A stretch of DNA of 64,000 bases from Chloroflexota bacterium (GTDB taxonomy: Bacteria > Chloroflexota > Anaerolineae > Aggregatilineales > J027), in contig JACRBG010000017.1 in NCBI GenBank assembly GCA_016234595.1, forward strand, positions 1-64,000, given 5' to 3'. The translations under genes and the position numbers were made by a program. Under the pieces are notes generated by a model, which ran no database searches, was not told where the DNA came from, and was given only the letters and a program-made list of their open reading frames with translations. This document shows positions 53,452-61,836 of the stretch, one piece after another. How positions within the stretch are numbered: position 1 is the first letter of the stretch; every line of letters begins with the position of its first letter.

Positions 53452-53946
53452 ATGCGCTGTCCATATTGTGGGGTTGTCAATCAAAGTCGAGTGCTCGACA
53501 CTGGCCCAGACCAACGGGGGGGGATCCGCCGCCGCCGTGAATGTGAAGTCTGTGGTAAACGCTTTAGCACCCTCGAACGGGCCATTATTCAAACCCCCCT
53601 ACTCATCAAGGGGAATGGTGACCGCGAAGAATTTGACCGCGAGAAGTTGTTGCGCGGAATTCGTATCGCAACCGCTAAACGCCCCATCTCGGCCACTGAA
53701 ATTGACAAGATGGTTGACCATATCGAGCAAAACCTACAGCAGATGGGTCGGGCCGAAGTTTCCAGTCGTGTCGTTGGCGACATGGTCATCGAAGGGCTGA
53801 AGGCGCTTGATTTGATTGCCTACCTACGTTATGCCATCGTCTATTTGGGCCTAGATAATCTGGAAAGTGTTCAGCGGGAAATTGACCACATGCTCGCCGG
53901 AGGGCAGCCCTCCAAAAAGGGGGCAGGGTCAAATAAGGCCTCCTAA
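53452..53946 (+). CDS. nrdR: Transcriptional repressor NrdR
   Basis: 164 residues, family length 150-165. It represses ribonucleotide reductase genes when bound to dATP/ATP. The N-terminal zinc ribbon has MRCPYCG and RRRRECEVCGKRFSTLER. The ATP-cone follows (IKGNGDREEFDREKLLRGI ... VSSRVVGDMVIEGLKALDLIAYLRYAIVYLG). ATG 53452 is the start: AGGGA lies 5 bp upstream and the protein must begin at MRCPYCG. Immediately upstream of nrdJ and behind paired NrdR boxes, so autoregulation is expected. Confidence 0.95.
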   Translation: MRCPYCGVVNQSRVLDTGPDQRGGIRRRRECEVCGKRFSTLERAIIQTPLLIKGNGDREEFDREKLLRGIRIATAKRPISATEIDKMVDHIEQNLQQMGRAEVSSRVVGDMVIEGLKALDLIAYLRYAIVYLGLDNLESVQREIDHMLAGGQPSKKGAGSNKAS

Positions 53947-53970
53947 ACGCACCAACCGAAAGCTTTTCTC

Positions 53971-54014
53971 AACACGGGGTGGTGACTAAAAAACCAACAT
54001 CACCTCGTGTTTTT
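53971..54014 (+). terminator. Intrinsic terminator between nrdR and nrdJ
   Basis: Eleven pairs (53971-53981 with 54001-54011, one G-U) followed by TTTT. It implies that nrdJ has its own promoter or depends on partial readthrough. Confidence 0.65.
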
Positions 54015-54101
54015 ATCTATACCGACCTTAATGAATCACTTAATTGACTAGTCGTACTAATCATAGTCGTCATTCAAAAAAAACAAGGAGATCGAAAAAT
54101 T

Positions 54102-57100
54102 ATGGGTCTAGCAACTCCCACTAAAACGGATTCTCACGAATTTGTTAAAACCCCGCTACCCGCTGATTTAGCCAAGCGTGATATCGGTTTAACAGAAAAT
54201 GCCCGGACTGTCCTCAAGAAACGTTACCTGCGACGCGGTCCCGATGGCAAACCGGTTGAGACAGTCGAAGAAATGTTTTGGCGCGTGGCCTATAATGTCG
54301 CCCTTGCCGAAAAAGAATTGGGTGGCGATGAGGCCCAAGTTGAAAAATGGGCACGTAAGTTTTATGACTTATTGACGGGTCTACAATTTTTCCCCAATAG
54401 CCCTACTTTTACAGGGGCAGGTACGCCATTGGGTCAACTAGCCGCGTGTTTTGTCCTAAAAATTGATGACGATATGGGGCGCACAGGTTCTGGTATTTTT
54501 GAAACCCTGCGTCACGCCGCTTTGATTCAGCAGACAGGCGGTGGTAATGGTTTTTCGTTCAGTCACCTCCGCCCCAAAGGCTCGATTGTCAAAACCTCCA
54601 ACGGCACAGCGACAGGCCCTATTGGTTTTTTGCGAGTGTATGACCAAGCCTTCGGGGAGATTGCGCAGGGTGGATGCTTAACACCTGACACCCTAGTATT
54701 TACGGACAAAGGCTTGTTGCGCCTTGATGAAATTGTGCGTCATGATGAAAAAGGTTGGCTCCCTCATGAATTGCGGGTGAGCACCGATGAAGGCCCACGC
54801 ATGTCGTATCAGGGCTATAACAACGGGCTTGCTCCTGTCCTTCGTATCAAAACAGAGGAAGGCCTAAACCTCACAGGAACCCATAATCATAAACTCAAGG
54901 TTATGACAGCCGATGGCCCAGCATGGAAACGCTTTGATGAAATCCAATCGGGCGACGCTATTCTTGTCAAATTGGGCCAGCATCAAGGTCAACTCCAATC
55001 CCTAATCCACCCAACACGCTCACATGGCAACCAAGTGATGCCCCAATTCCCAACCATTTTGGACGAAGAATTGGCCTTTTTCTTGGGCTATCTAGTCGGG
55101 GACGGCTTTGTGGCAGCACGAGAACAAGATCATCGCATTGGAGTAACAGTCGCGCATACCAACTATCTTATGACTGAAATGCCCATATTGATGCACCGCT
55201 TGTTTGGCGATGATATTCATGTGCATCTACAACAAAAAGAAAATGATGTTTCGGTTACATTCGTGATTGATAACCGCGCCATCAAAGATTTCATGCTGAT
55301 GAATGGTTTCGGCAAAGCCCGCAGCACCGACGTTTCTGTGCCACGCCTGATTCGGCAAAGCCCACCGGAAATTGTAGGGGCATTTTTGCGCGGGTTATTT
55401 GAAGCTGATGGCGCTATTTCGCATGGCTATCCTCATTTGTTAAGCACATCTGAGAAACTAATTCAAGAAGTATCAACCCTGCTTATTGGACTTGGATGCC
55501 CTGTCCGCATCCGTCAAATGCCAATGAGTGAAAGTCACTACGGAACCAATCCAGTATGGAGTGTACGAATTCACTCTTTTATTGGCCTGCAAAATTGGCA
55601 AACCATGATTGGTTGCGATGAACTGTCACGCTTCGCCATTTGTTATGATTTTGAACCTGATTTAAGCCGAGAAACCAGCTATGTTCTGCCTCAAGCAAAT
55701 TATTGGGTAGAACCCGTTTTAGAGGCTACCCGCAAATCCCAAATAGATAGCCGAGGGCGCGGCACAGGCAAGAACTTCCGAGGCACTTCACCGGAGCTTC
55801 GTAAACAACTACTCCGCTATACACGTGGAGATCGTCAACACACCCTTTCAGGTTATGCACGTCTAAGTGAGATTTACACCGAATTTAGTGAAAATGCACG
55901 CCCGGTCAATGATCTATGGTTCGTGACTGTCAGTGAAATTGAAGATGCAGGCGAAGCGCTGACCCTCGATATTGAAGTAGAAGAAAACCACACCTATATC
56001 GCCAATGGTCTAGTGAGTCACAATTCCCGCCGTGGCGCGAATATGGCCGTTTTGAAGGTCAACCACCCTGATATTCGTGAATTTATCACCTGCAAATCCA
56101 AAGAGGGTAATGTTGCCAATTTCAATATCAGCGTTGGTATTACTGATGAATTTATGCGCGCCGTTGAAACAGGTAGCCCCTTCGATTTAATCAACCCCGT
56201 TGATGGCAAAGTCTGGGAAACGGTTGATGCTCGTGAGTTATTCAAGATGATCGTGGAATATGCCCACCATAACGGTGAACCCGGCGTGTTGTTTTTGGAT
56301 GCCGCCAATCGCGAAAACCCCGTCCCTCATCTTTATGAATTAGAATCTACTAATCCATGCGGTGAGCAATTCTTAGGCCCATTTGAAAACTGCTGCCTTG
56401 GTTCAGTTAACCTATCCCAACACGTTACGGCTGACGGCCAAATTGATTGGGACAAACTGGCCGAGTCGGTCGCGACCTCCACTCGTTTCCTTGACGACGT
56501 GGTGACAGCCAACGCTTATGTCCCCGCAATTCCCCAACTGCGCGAAGCCGCCGAAAATGTGCGCCGTATCGGGTTAGGCATCATGGGCTTGGGTGATATG
56601 ATGTACCATCTCGGCATCCGCTATGGTTCGGTGGAAGGCCAAGAATTTGCCAGTCAGGTTATGGAATTTGTGCGCTACCACTCCATGCAAACCAGCATCG
56701 AACTGGCGAAGGAGCGTGGCCCCTTCCTCGCCATTGAGGGCAGCCGCTACGATCCCCATAATCTTAAATGGGCAGCCCCCAAGCCGCTGGTCGAACACAA
56801 AACGGACTGGAATCGCCCCGCTACGGATTGGAAAAAAATTGAAAAGGGCCTTAAGAAATATGGCATTCGCAATGGTGCGCAATTAACCGTTGCCCCCACT
56901 GGCACGATTGCCACCGTCGCGGGCTGTGAGGCCTATGGCTGCGAACCCGTTTTCGCCCTCGCCTACATGCGCTATGTTAACGAAAACGCGGGTAACACCG
57001 ACGCGAAAATCACCCTGCAATATACCAGCCCCCTGTTTGAACAGGCGCTGCGTAAGGCCGGACTCGATCAGGCCACCATTGATAAAATCGTGGCACAGGT

Positions 57101-58022
57101 CAACGAAACAGGCTCCTGCCAAAATGTGCCCGACGTGCCCGAAAACATCCGTCGTGTGTTTGTGACCGCTGGGGACATCACCGCCGAAGAACATATTCGG
57201 ATGCAGGCCGCTCTCCAAGCCCATACTGATAATGCCATTTCGAAAACGGTGAATTTTCCAGCAGGCACGACCGAAGAAGAAGTTGCCACCGCCTATCTGC
57301 TCGGCTGGAAACTCGGCTGCAAGGGCTTGACCGTCTATGTTACGGGTAGCCGTGACGTGGTGGTATTAGAAACTGCCGAAACCAAGAAAAAGAAGGAAAG
57401 CCTTCAAGCCGAAGCACCTGCTCTACTCCCTGCTGCGCCACAGCCTCTACCTCTCTTTAACGAGGATAAGAAGCCGCGCCCGACCCATCTCGTCGGCAAA
57501 ACCTATCGGATGCCAACCCCAGCAGGCACTAGCTATATCACCGTCAATGAAAATGGTGAGGGACATGGTCAACCTTTTGAGGTGTTCATTCATACCTCTA
57601 AAGCAGGTTCCGAAATCGCTGCCGTCTCCGAAGCGATTGGACGCCTCGTCTCGCTCGTTTTACGACTGGCCTCGCCTGTTAGCCCACGTAATCGTGTCAA
57701 ACAGATTGTGCGCCAATTAGGGGGGATCGGCGGTGGACGGCAACTAGGGATTGGCCCCAACAAAGTCATCAGCCTGCCCGACGCGGTCGCCCAGATTTTG
57801 CAACAATATCTGGATGAAACCTCCGCAGCCGACAGCCTACCCCAAGTGCCCCGCAAGGCCATCAATCAACTGTCGCTCTTGCCGGAAAATGGCACAGCGG
57901 AAGAAATACCGTATGTGGATTTTATGCCCATCGGCGACATCTGCCCGGAGTGTGGCACCTCAACCTTGATGCGTGAAGAAGGCTGCCTGCACTGCTATAC
58001 GTGCGGCTACAGCGAGTGCTAG
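54102..58022 (+). CDS. nrdJ: Class II (B12-dependent) ribonucleotide reductase with intein
   Basis: 1306-residue precursor; after removal of the 450-residue intein the enzyme is 856 residues, normal for NrdJ. It reduces ribonucleotides using adenosylcobalamin, oxygen-independently. By family analogy the redox pair is Cys116 (LAACFVLKIDDD) and Cys764 (FENCCLG). The radical site is Asn751-Pro-Cys753-Gly-Glu755, where Cys753 is the thiyl residue. PTGTIATVAGCEAYGCEPVF is also typical. The C-terminus ends in a zinc/redox tail, CPECGTSTLMREEGCLHCYTCGYSEC in part (four CxxC-type cysteines). AAGGAG precedes ATG by 11 bp. Paired with nrdR upstream. Confidence 0.95.
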   Translation: MGLATPTKTDSHEFVKTPLPADLAKRDIGLTENARTVLKKRYLRRGPDGKPVETVEEMFWRVAYNVALAEKELGGDEAQVEKWARKFYDLLTGLQFFPNSPTFTGAGTPLGQLAACFVLKIDDDMGRTGSGIFETLRHAALIQQTGGGNGFSFSHLRPKGSIVKTSNGTATGPIGFLRVYDQAFGEIAQGGCLTPDTLVFTDKGLLRLDEIVRHDEKGWLPHELRVSTDEGPRMSYQGYNNGLAPVLRIKTEEGLNLTGTHNHKLKVMTADGPAWKRFDEIQSGDAILVKLGQHQGQLQSLIHPTRSHGNQVMPQFPTILDEELAFFLGYLVGDGFVAAREQDHRIGVTVAHTNYLMTEMPILMHRLFGDDIHVHLQQKENDVSVTFVIDNRAIKDFMLMNGFGKARSTDVSVPRLIRQSPPEIVGAFLRGLFEADGAISHGYPHLLSTSEKLIQEVSTLLIGLGCPVRIRQMPMSESHYGTNPVWSVRIHSFIGLQNWQTMIGCDELSRFAICYDFEPDLSRETSYVLPQANYWVEPVLEATRKSQIDSRGRGTGKNFRGTSPELRKQLLRYTRGDRQHTLSGYARLSEIYTEFSENARPVNDLWFVTVSEIEDAGEALTLDIEVEENHTYIANGLVSHNSRRGANMAVLKVNHPDIREFITCKSKEGNVANFNISVGITDEFMRAVETGSPFDLINPVDGKVWETVDARELFKMIVEYAHHNGEPGVLFLDAANRENPVPHLYELESTNPCGEQFLGPFENCCLGSVNLSQHVTADGQIDWDKLAESVATSTRFLDDVVTANAYVPAIPQLREAAENVRRIGLGIMGLGDMMYHLGIRYGSVEGQEFASQVMEFVRYHSMQTSIELAKERGPFLAIEGSRYDPHNLKWAAPKPLVEHKTDWNRPATDWKKIEKGLKKYGIRNGAQLTVAPTGTIATVAGCEAYGCEPVFALAYMRYVNENAGNTDAKITLQYTSPLFEQALRKAGLDQATIDKIVAQVNETGSCQNVPDVPENIRRVFVTAGDITAEEHIRMQAALQAHTDNAISKTVNFPAGTTEEEVATAYLLGWKLGCKGLTVYVTGSRDVVVLETAETKKKKESLQAEAPALLPAAPQPLPLFNEDKKPRPTHLVGKTYRMPTPAGTSYITVNENGEGHGQPFEVFIHTSKAGSEIAAVSEAIGRLVSLVLRLASPVSPRNRVKQIVRQLGGIGGGRQLGIGPNKVISLPDAVAQILQQYLDETSAADSLPQVPRKAINQLSLLPENGTAEEIPYVDFMPIGDICPECGTSTLMREEGCLHCYTCGYSEC
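54675..56024 (+). mobile_element. Intein with LAGLIDADG homing endonuclease in NrdJ
   Basis: Residues 192-641 of the precursor. Cys192 is residue 1 (GG-CLTPDTLVF); block B is Thr260-His-Asn-His263; the C-terminus VEENHTYIANGLVSHN ends in His640-Asn641, and Ser642 is the +1 nucleophile (SRRGANMAVL). Two dodecapeptide motifs, LGYLVGDGF (329-336) and LRGLFEADG (429-437), show a DOD homing endonuclease that looks intact. It sits in the conserved GG-SRRGANM stretch of NrdJ. All splicing residues are present, so it should splice. Confidence 0.95.
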
Positions 58023-58039
58023 ATTAGATTAAGTTCAAT

Positions 58040-58076
58040 AGGAAATATTTGAGTCAAATTGGTTCAAATATTTCCT
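58040..58076 (+). terminator. Intrinsic terminator after nrdJ
   Basis: A perfect 13-bp AT-rich stem (58040-58052 with 58064-58076), then CTGTTTT. Confidence 0.7.
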
Positions 58077-58094
58077 CTGTTTTCAAGAGGTTAC

Positions 58095-59360
58095 ATGGGC
58101 ACAGAACAAGATTTGAATGACAATAGCAAGTCCTCTAAGAATTCTAAACAGCATTTAGGACACATTTCTGTCGATAGCGTTCCAATATCACTGCCTCAAG
58201 TTAATCTGATTGGCAAAACCATGCGTTTAGATATTACGCTACCTTCTATGTCATTTCCTGAAATAAAGGCATTTAATCAGGCTATGGGGCCTTCAATACA
58301 GGCCTTCCAATCGCTTATTTCACCTTCGTTAGCCTATGATGCGGGACTGACAAAAGGTATGCAAGGAATAGTAGATACTTTTCGCGCCCACGCACTGCCC
58401 TCTATATCATTTCCTGAAATAAAGGCATTTAATCAGGCTATGGGGCCTTCAATACAAGCCTTCCAATCGCTTATTTCACCTTCGTTAGCCTATGATGCGG
58501 GGCTAGCAAAAGATATGCAAGGAATAGTAGATACTTTTCGCGCCCACGCACTGCCCTCTATATCATTTCCTGAAATAAAGGCTGTGCCTGAGTCATTTCT
58601 AATGTCGCAGCACTTTCACACGTTTTTTGAAAATTCTGGCCTGCTCGAAAACATAAAAGCTATAACGTCAGGATTTAGAATCAAAGAACTCCCTAGCCTA
58701 GTAGATACTTTTAATTATTTTTCCTATGTGACAAAGTGGGAAAATGCCGTAGATGCTTTTAAGGCTACAGGTTGGCCCATAACATTATCAATGCCTTCAA
58801 GCCTAATTGAGCAAGTAGTTATGTATTGCGATTTGGGAAATCCCAAAAGAGCATCGAGCATAATCCGTGGCTACTATCGTCGAGGGAATTGCAAAAATCT
58901 CCATGCTATGATTTCGATATGGTGGTCTAATCCACATTTCAAGCGATATAAAAAGAACATTGATGGTGCTTTACGCGCCCATGAAAGGCGTGAATATGAA
59001 TTATCTATACCGACACTCATGCCAATTCCTGAAGGCGTCATGAAACATTATGCACCACAGATGTCAACGGAAAAATCTTATCCTTTAACAAAAAACATTA
59101 TAGACGATCCTATGGTATATCCATTCAGAATTTGGCCTATAGCGGAGACTCTAAAGAGTCATCTCCTAAACGATGTCTATAAAGGAACTCCATTTGACCA
59201 ACAAATTAAGTTGCCATTGAAAGATCGGGAGATTACTCGTCACACCGTATTGCATGGAATTAACCCGAACTATAGTAGTGAGGGGGAATCTTTAAAATAT
59301 TTTCTACTATTAGATGCGCTATTCGCTATATTGCAATATCAATCTGGAAAATTGCATTGA
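58095..59360 (+). CDS. Accessory protein with 52-residue tandem repeats and C-terminal HEPN-like R-x4-H motif
   Basis: 421 residues from ATG 58095 (AAGAGG 4 bp upstream). Residues about 53-160 hold two near-identical 52-residue repeats and the start of a third (SFPEIKAFNQAMGPSIQAFQ). The middle is helical and basic. The C-terminal 80 residues contain Arg382-His-Thr-Val-Leu-His387-Gly followed by a hydrophobic helix LKYFLLLDALFAILQY, the pattern of HEPN domains, which often act as RNases in defence and toxin systems. The gene is clearly more AT-rich than its neighbours and has no functional partner nearby. Function inferred only; no name assigned. Confidence 0.6.
   Translation: MGTEQDLNDNSKSSKNSKQHLGHISVDSVPISLPQVNLIGKTMRLDITLPSMSFPEIKAFNQAMGPSIQAFQSLISPSLAYDAGLTKGMQGIVDTFRAHALPSISFPEIKAFNQAMGPSIQAFQSLISPSLAYDAGLAKDMQGIVDTFRAHALPSISFPEIKAVPESFLMSQHFHTFFENSGLLENIKAITSGFRIKELPSLVDTFNYFSYVTKWENAVDAFKATGWPITLSMPSSLIEQVVMYCDLGNPKRASSIIRGYYRRGNCKNLHAMISIWWSNPHFKRYKKNIDGALRAHERREYELSIPTLMPIPEGVMKHYAPQMSTEKSYPLTKNIIDDPMVYPFRIWPIAETLKSHLLNDVYKGTPFDQQIKLPLKDREITRHTVLHGINPNYSSEGESLKYFLLLDALFAILQYQSGKLH
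58251..58582 (+). repeat. 156-bp in-frame tandem repeat
   Basis: Copies begin at 58251 and 58407, and a partial copy of about 20 bp begins at 58563; the period is exactly 156 bp (52 codons). The two full copies differ at only a handful of positions, so the duplication is recent or kept uniform. Confidence 0.9.
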
Positions 59361-59496
59361 GTGAAAGAGTGCCTGTGCCTCAACTCAAAATTGCCCCGCC
59401 CCTAACTTCCATGCGATAATGACTTAAATATCATGGTTATATTAATTTCAGCCTGACCGAGTCTAGCCAAACGTTCTCGAAAGCGAGGATTTATCC

Positions 59497-61005
59497 ATGC
59501 CCAGACGCCTAGTGAGTCTCACCGGGGTATTGATCCTGCTGGCAGCCCTCTTCTATGCCAATGGCCCCCATATCCCCAGCACCCCACCCACCACCTATGC
59601 CCAAAATAATTCGTGCGATCCATTGGTTCAAGAAGCCTTGCAAAAAGTCGCCAATACCTGCCTCGACTTGGGGCGCAACGAAATCTGTTATGGCTACGAC
59701 AACATCAGCGCCATTCTGCGAGATACATCGCTCACCTTCCAAGCGGCAGGCGATATTATTCCGGTTGATCAAGTCGAAACCCTTATCACACGGCCCATCA
59801 ACCCCGACACAGGCGAATGGGGGGTAGCCATGATGCGCCTCCAAGCCGACCTGCCCGATGACAGTGACGGCTTTGTCACTCTCTTGGTCTTTGGTGGCAC
59901 AGAAATCAACAACCAAGTCCAGTTAGCCTCCAATACAGTCGCCTGCCAAGCCACCAACAACACAAAGGATAATTTGAATATTCGGTCTGGCCCCGGCACC
60001 AACTTCGCTGGCGTGGATATTTTTGATTCGGGCGCAACCCTGCCCATTGATGGCCGCAACGAAGCAGGCGATTGGCTGCACACCCCCAGTGGTTGGGTCA
60101 GTGCTGGCTTAGTCACCACGACCTGCGACACCAGCCAATTGGCCTTGGTTAGTAGTGCTGGCCCAGCCAGTGCCCCCATGCAATCTTTTACTCTGCGCAT
60201 GGACGAGGAAGCCGCGTGCCAAGCCGTCCCCGCCGGGATGATGGTCCAAACCGAATCCGGCCAAACCGCGACGGTCATGGTCAATAATGTGCAGCTTCAA
60301 CTCGGCAGCACTGCCCATATCCGTACCAATGGCCCCAATGGCAACATGGTCATCACCAACGTACAGGGTCATGTCCAAGTCACGTCGGGTGGCAAAACTG
60401 TCGAAGTCGAAGATGGGGAAGAAACCACTGTCCCCTTTGAAGATGGTGAACCCACCGAACCCGAAGACCCCACTGAATCCGAAGATGCATTATTCGACGA
60501 AGATTTATTCCTGATGGATGGCCTCTTAGATACCAGCGACTGGGATTTCTTCGATTTATTAGGCTGCACTGAAGAATTGAGTGATTCGTGTCTTGATGCC
60601 GCCCTCTACACCTGTCAGGATTCGTGGTCGCCGGACTGTGCCGACTACTATGATGAAATCACCCAGCTTTGTGAAGGCGACAGTTCCGACCTTTGCGCTA
60701 ATTGGGAAGATACTTTCGCCAATGATGCCGATTTTGATGGGATAAGCGATGACGCCGATGCTTGTCCAGACGAATTTGGCCTTGCAGCAGATGGCTGTCC
60801 AACAGGCGACGAATTTGGCCCTCTTCCAACAGATGGGCCCGATATTGATAATGGTCAGGATAGCCTACCGGAAGTTCCGGTTGATACTGATGGTGACGGC
60901 GTAAGCGATCATTTTGACGCCTGCCCATCTGAATATGGGGCTGCCCCCAATGGATGCCCCGAAGCTCCTGCCCCACCCGATGCTCCTGACGACGGCGGGG
61001 AATAG
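59497..61005 (+). CDS. Secreted protein with SH3b domain, beta domain and calcium-binding TSP3-like repeats
   Basis: 502 residues. A signal peptide (about 5-36, cleavage near TYAQ) precedes a Cys-containing region with CDPLVQEALQKV. A bacterial SH3 domain follows at about 150-207 (LNIRSGPGTNFAG ... GWVSAGLV). A FecR-like beta region lies about 235-310 (ATVMVNNVQLQLGSTAHI). An acidic Cys-rich stretch (about 325-410) leads to two thrombospondin type 3-like Ca2+ motifs (DADFDGISDDADACPDEFG and DTDGDGVSDHFDACPSEYG). Many paired cysteines suggest disulfides outside the cell. GAGGA is 8 bp before ATG. Similar SH3b module to that in the gene at 40187. Confidence 0.75.
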   Translation: MPRRLVSLTGVLILLAALFYANGPHIPSTPPTTYAQNNSCDPLVQEALQKVANTCLDLGRNEICYGYDNISAILRDTSLTFQAAGDIIPVDQVETLITRPINPDTGEWGVAMMRLQADLPDDSDGFVTLLVFGGTEINNQVQLASNTVACQATNNTKDNLNIRSGPGTNFAGVDIFDSGATLPIDGRNEAGDWLHTPSGWVSAGLVTTTCDTSQLALVSSAGPASAPMQSFTLRMDEEAACQAVPAGMMVQTESGQTATVMVNNVQLQLGSTAHIRTNGPNGNMVITNVQGHVQVTSGGKTVEVEDGEETTVPFEDGEPTEPEDPTESEDALFDEDLFLMDGLLDTSDWDFFDLLGCTEELSDSCLDAALYTCQDSWSPDCADYYDEITQLCEGDSSDLCANWEDTFANDADFDGISDDADACPDEFGLAADGCPTGDEFGPLPTDGPDIDNGQDSLPEVPVDTDGDGVSDHFDACPSEYGAAPNGCPEAPAPPDAPDDGGE

Positions 61006-61043
61006 ATACCCATTCGTCGGGTATAACCCCAAAAACTAAAGCT

Positions 61044-61076
61044 AAAGGCGGCTTAAAAAATAGGTCGCCTTTTTTG
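61044..61076 (+). terminator. Intrinsic terminator
   Basis: AAAGGCG/CGCCTTT (61044-61050, 61066-61072), extended by a G-C across a bulge, then TTTTTT. Confidence 0.75.
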
Positions 61077-61077
61077 T

Positions 61078-61105
61078 TTGAAAACTGGACAAGGCACTGT
61101 ATAAT
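61078..61105 (+). promoter_or_regulatory. Sigma-70 promoter of TetR gene
   Basis: TTGAAA, 16-bp spacer, perfect TATAAT; start near 61112. It rules out start codons before that point. Confidence 0.65.
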
Positions 61106-61145
61106 TAAATCACGATTTGATTATTTTTTGAGAGAGAGAAATTAC

Positions 61146-61769
61146 GTGGCACGCAAACCTGCGGAACAATCCGTCAATCGGCTGGATATTTTGCTGGCAG
61201 CCGCCAATGTATTCCGGCGTCAAGGCTATCACGGCGCTAAAATGTCCGACATCGCTGCCGAAGTTGATTTAACGGCGGGTAGCCTCTATCACCATTTCCC
61301 CGAAGGCAAGCAGCAAATTTTGATTGAGGTCTTAAACGAAGGCCTTGACCAAATTACTGCCGAAGTGCAAGCGGTGGTGGATGACAACACGCTGATGCCG
61401 GATGAAAAGCTACGCAAAGTGATCTACACGAATATTTTGGGCCTAACCCAAAACACTTCGGTCGCGGCGGCGCTAGTTTTTGAAACACGCACCATTTTGG
61501 AAAACCCTGAAGCCCGCAAAACCTATCTCAAGCGTCGTGATGCCTTCGAGCAGCTCTACAATCACGTCATTCAAGAGGGCATTGATGCTAGATTATTCCG
61601 TCAGGTAGATGTGCCCATTTTTACCAAGACTGTTCTCGGTGCGCATAACTGGGTGGGTGTCTGGTATCGCGAAGGGGGACGTTTAGCAGGTGAGCAAATC
61701 GCCGAAGAAATGTCGAACACCTTCCTTGCGGCCCTCAGTCCCGTCAGTGTACCCACCGCTAAAAATTAA
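61146..61769 (+). CDS. TetR family transcriptional regulator
   Basis: 207 residues from GTG 61146, with GAGAGAGA upstream and a promoter 41 bp before. The N-terminal helix-turn-helix is RLDILLAAANVFRRQGYHGAKMSDIAAEVDLTAGSLYHHFP, typical TetR/AcrR, with a C-terminal ligand domain ending in an amphipathic helix. It lies 67 bp before an acyl-CoA dehydrogenase in the same direction; by analogy with FadR-type TetR proteins it may sense acyl-CoA and control these genes. No clear palindromic operator is seen at its promoter. Confidence 0.88.
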   Translation: MARKPAEQSVNRLDILLAAANVFRRQGYHGAKMSDIAAEVDLTAGSLYHHFPEGKQQILIEVLNEGLDQITAEVQAVVDDNTLMPDEKLRKVIYTNILGLTQNTSVAAALVFETRTILENPEARKTYLKRRDAFEQLYNHVIQEGIDARLFRQVDVPIFTKTVLGAHNWVGVWYREGGRLAGEQIAEEMSNTFLAALSPVSVPTAKN

Positions 61770-61836
61770 TTGGGATAAGCCACTGGCTCGTCCGTTTTTT
61801 TAAATCACCTATTCAATTGGAGTCTAGGAAGAGATT

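Noticed and set aside
54102-58022. NrdJ frame could be a gene fusion or frameshifted pair
   Set aside because: The extra 450 residues have precise intein ends and motifs, and the flanking NrdJ sequence joins perfectly.
58251-58582. Possible CRISPR or intergenic repeat array
   Set aside because: The 156-bp repeats are contiguous, in frame and coding, without spacers.
61074-61145. Longer TetR reading frame starting at 61074
   Set aside because: It would start inside the previous terminator and before the promoter at 61078-61105; GTG 61146 fits the family N-terminus.
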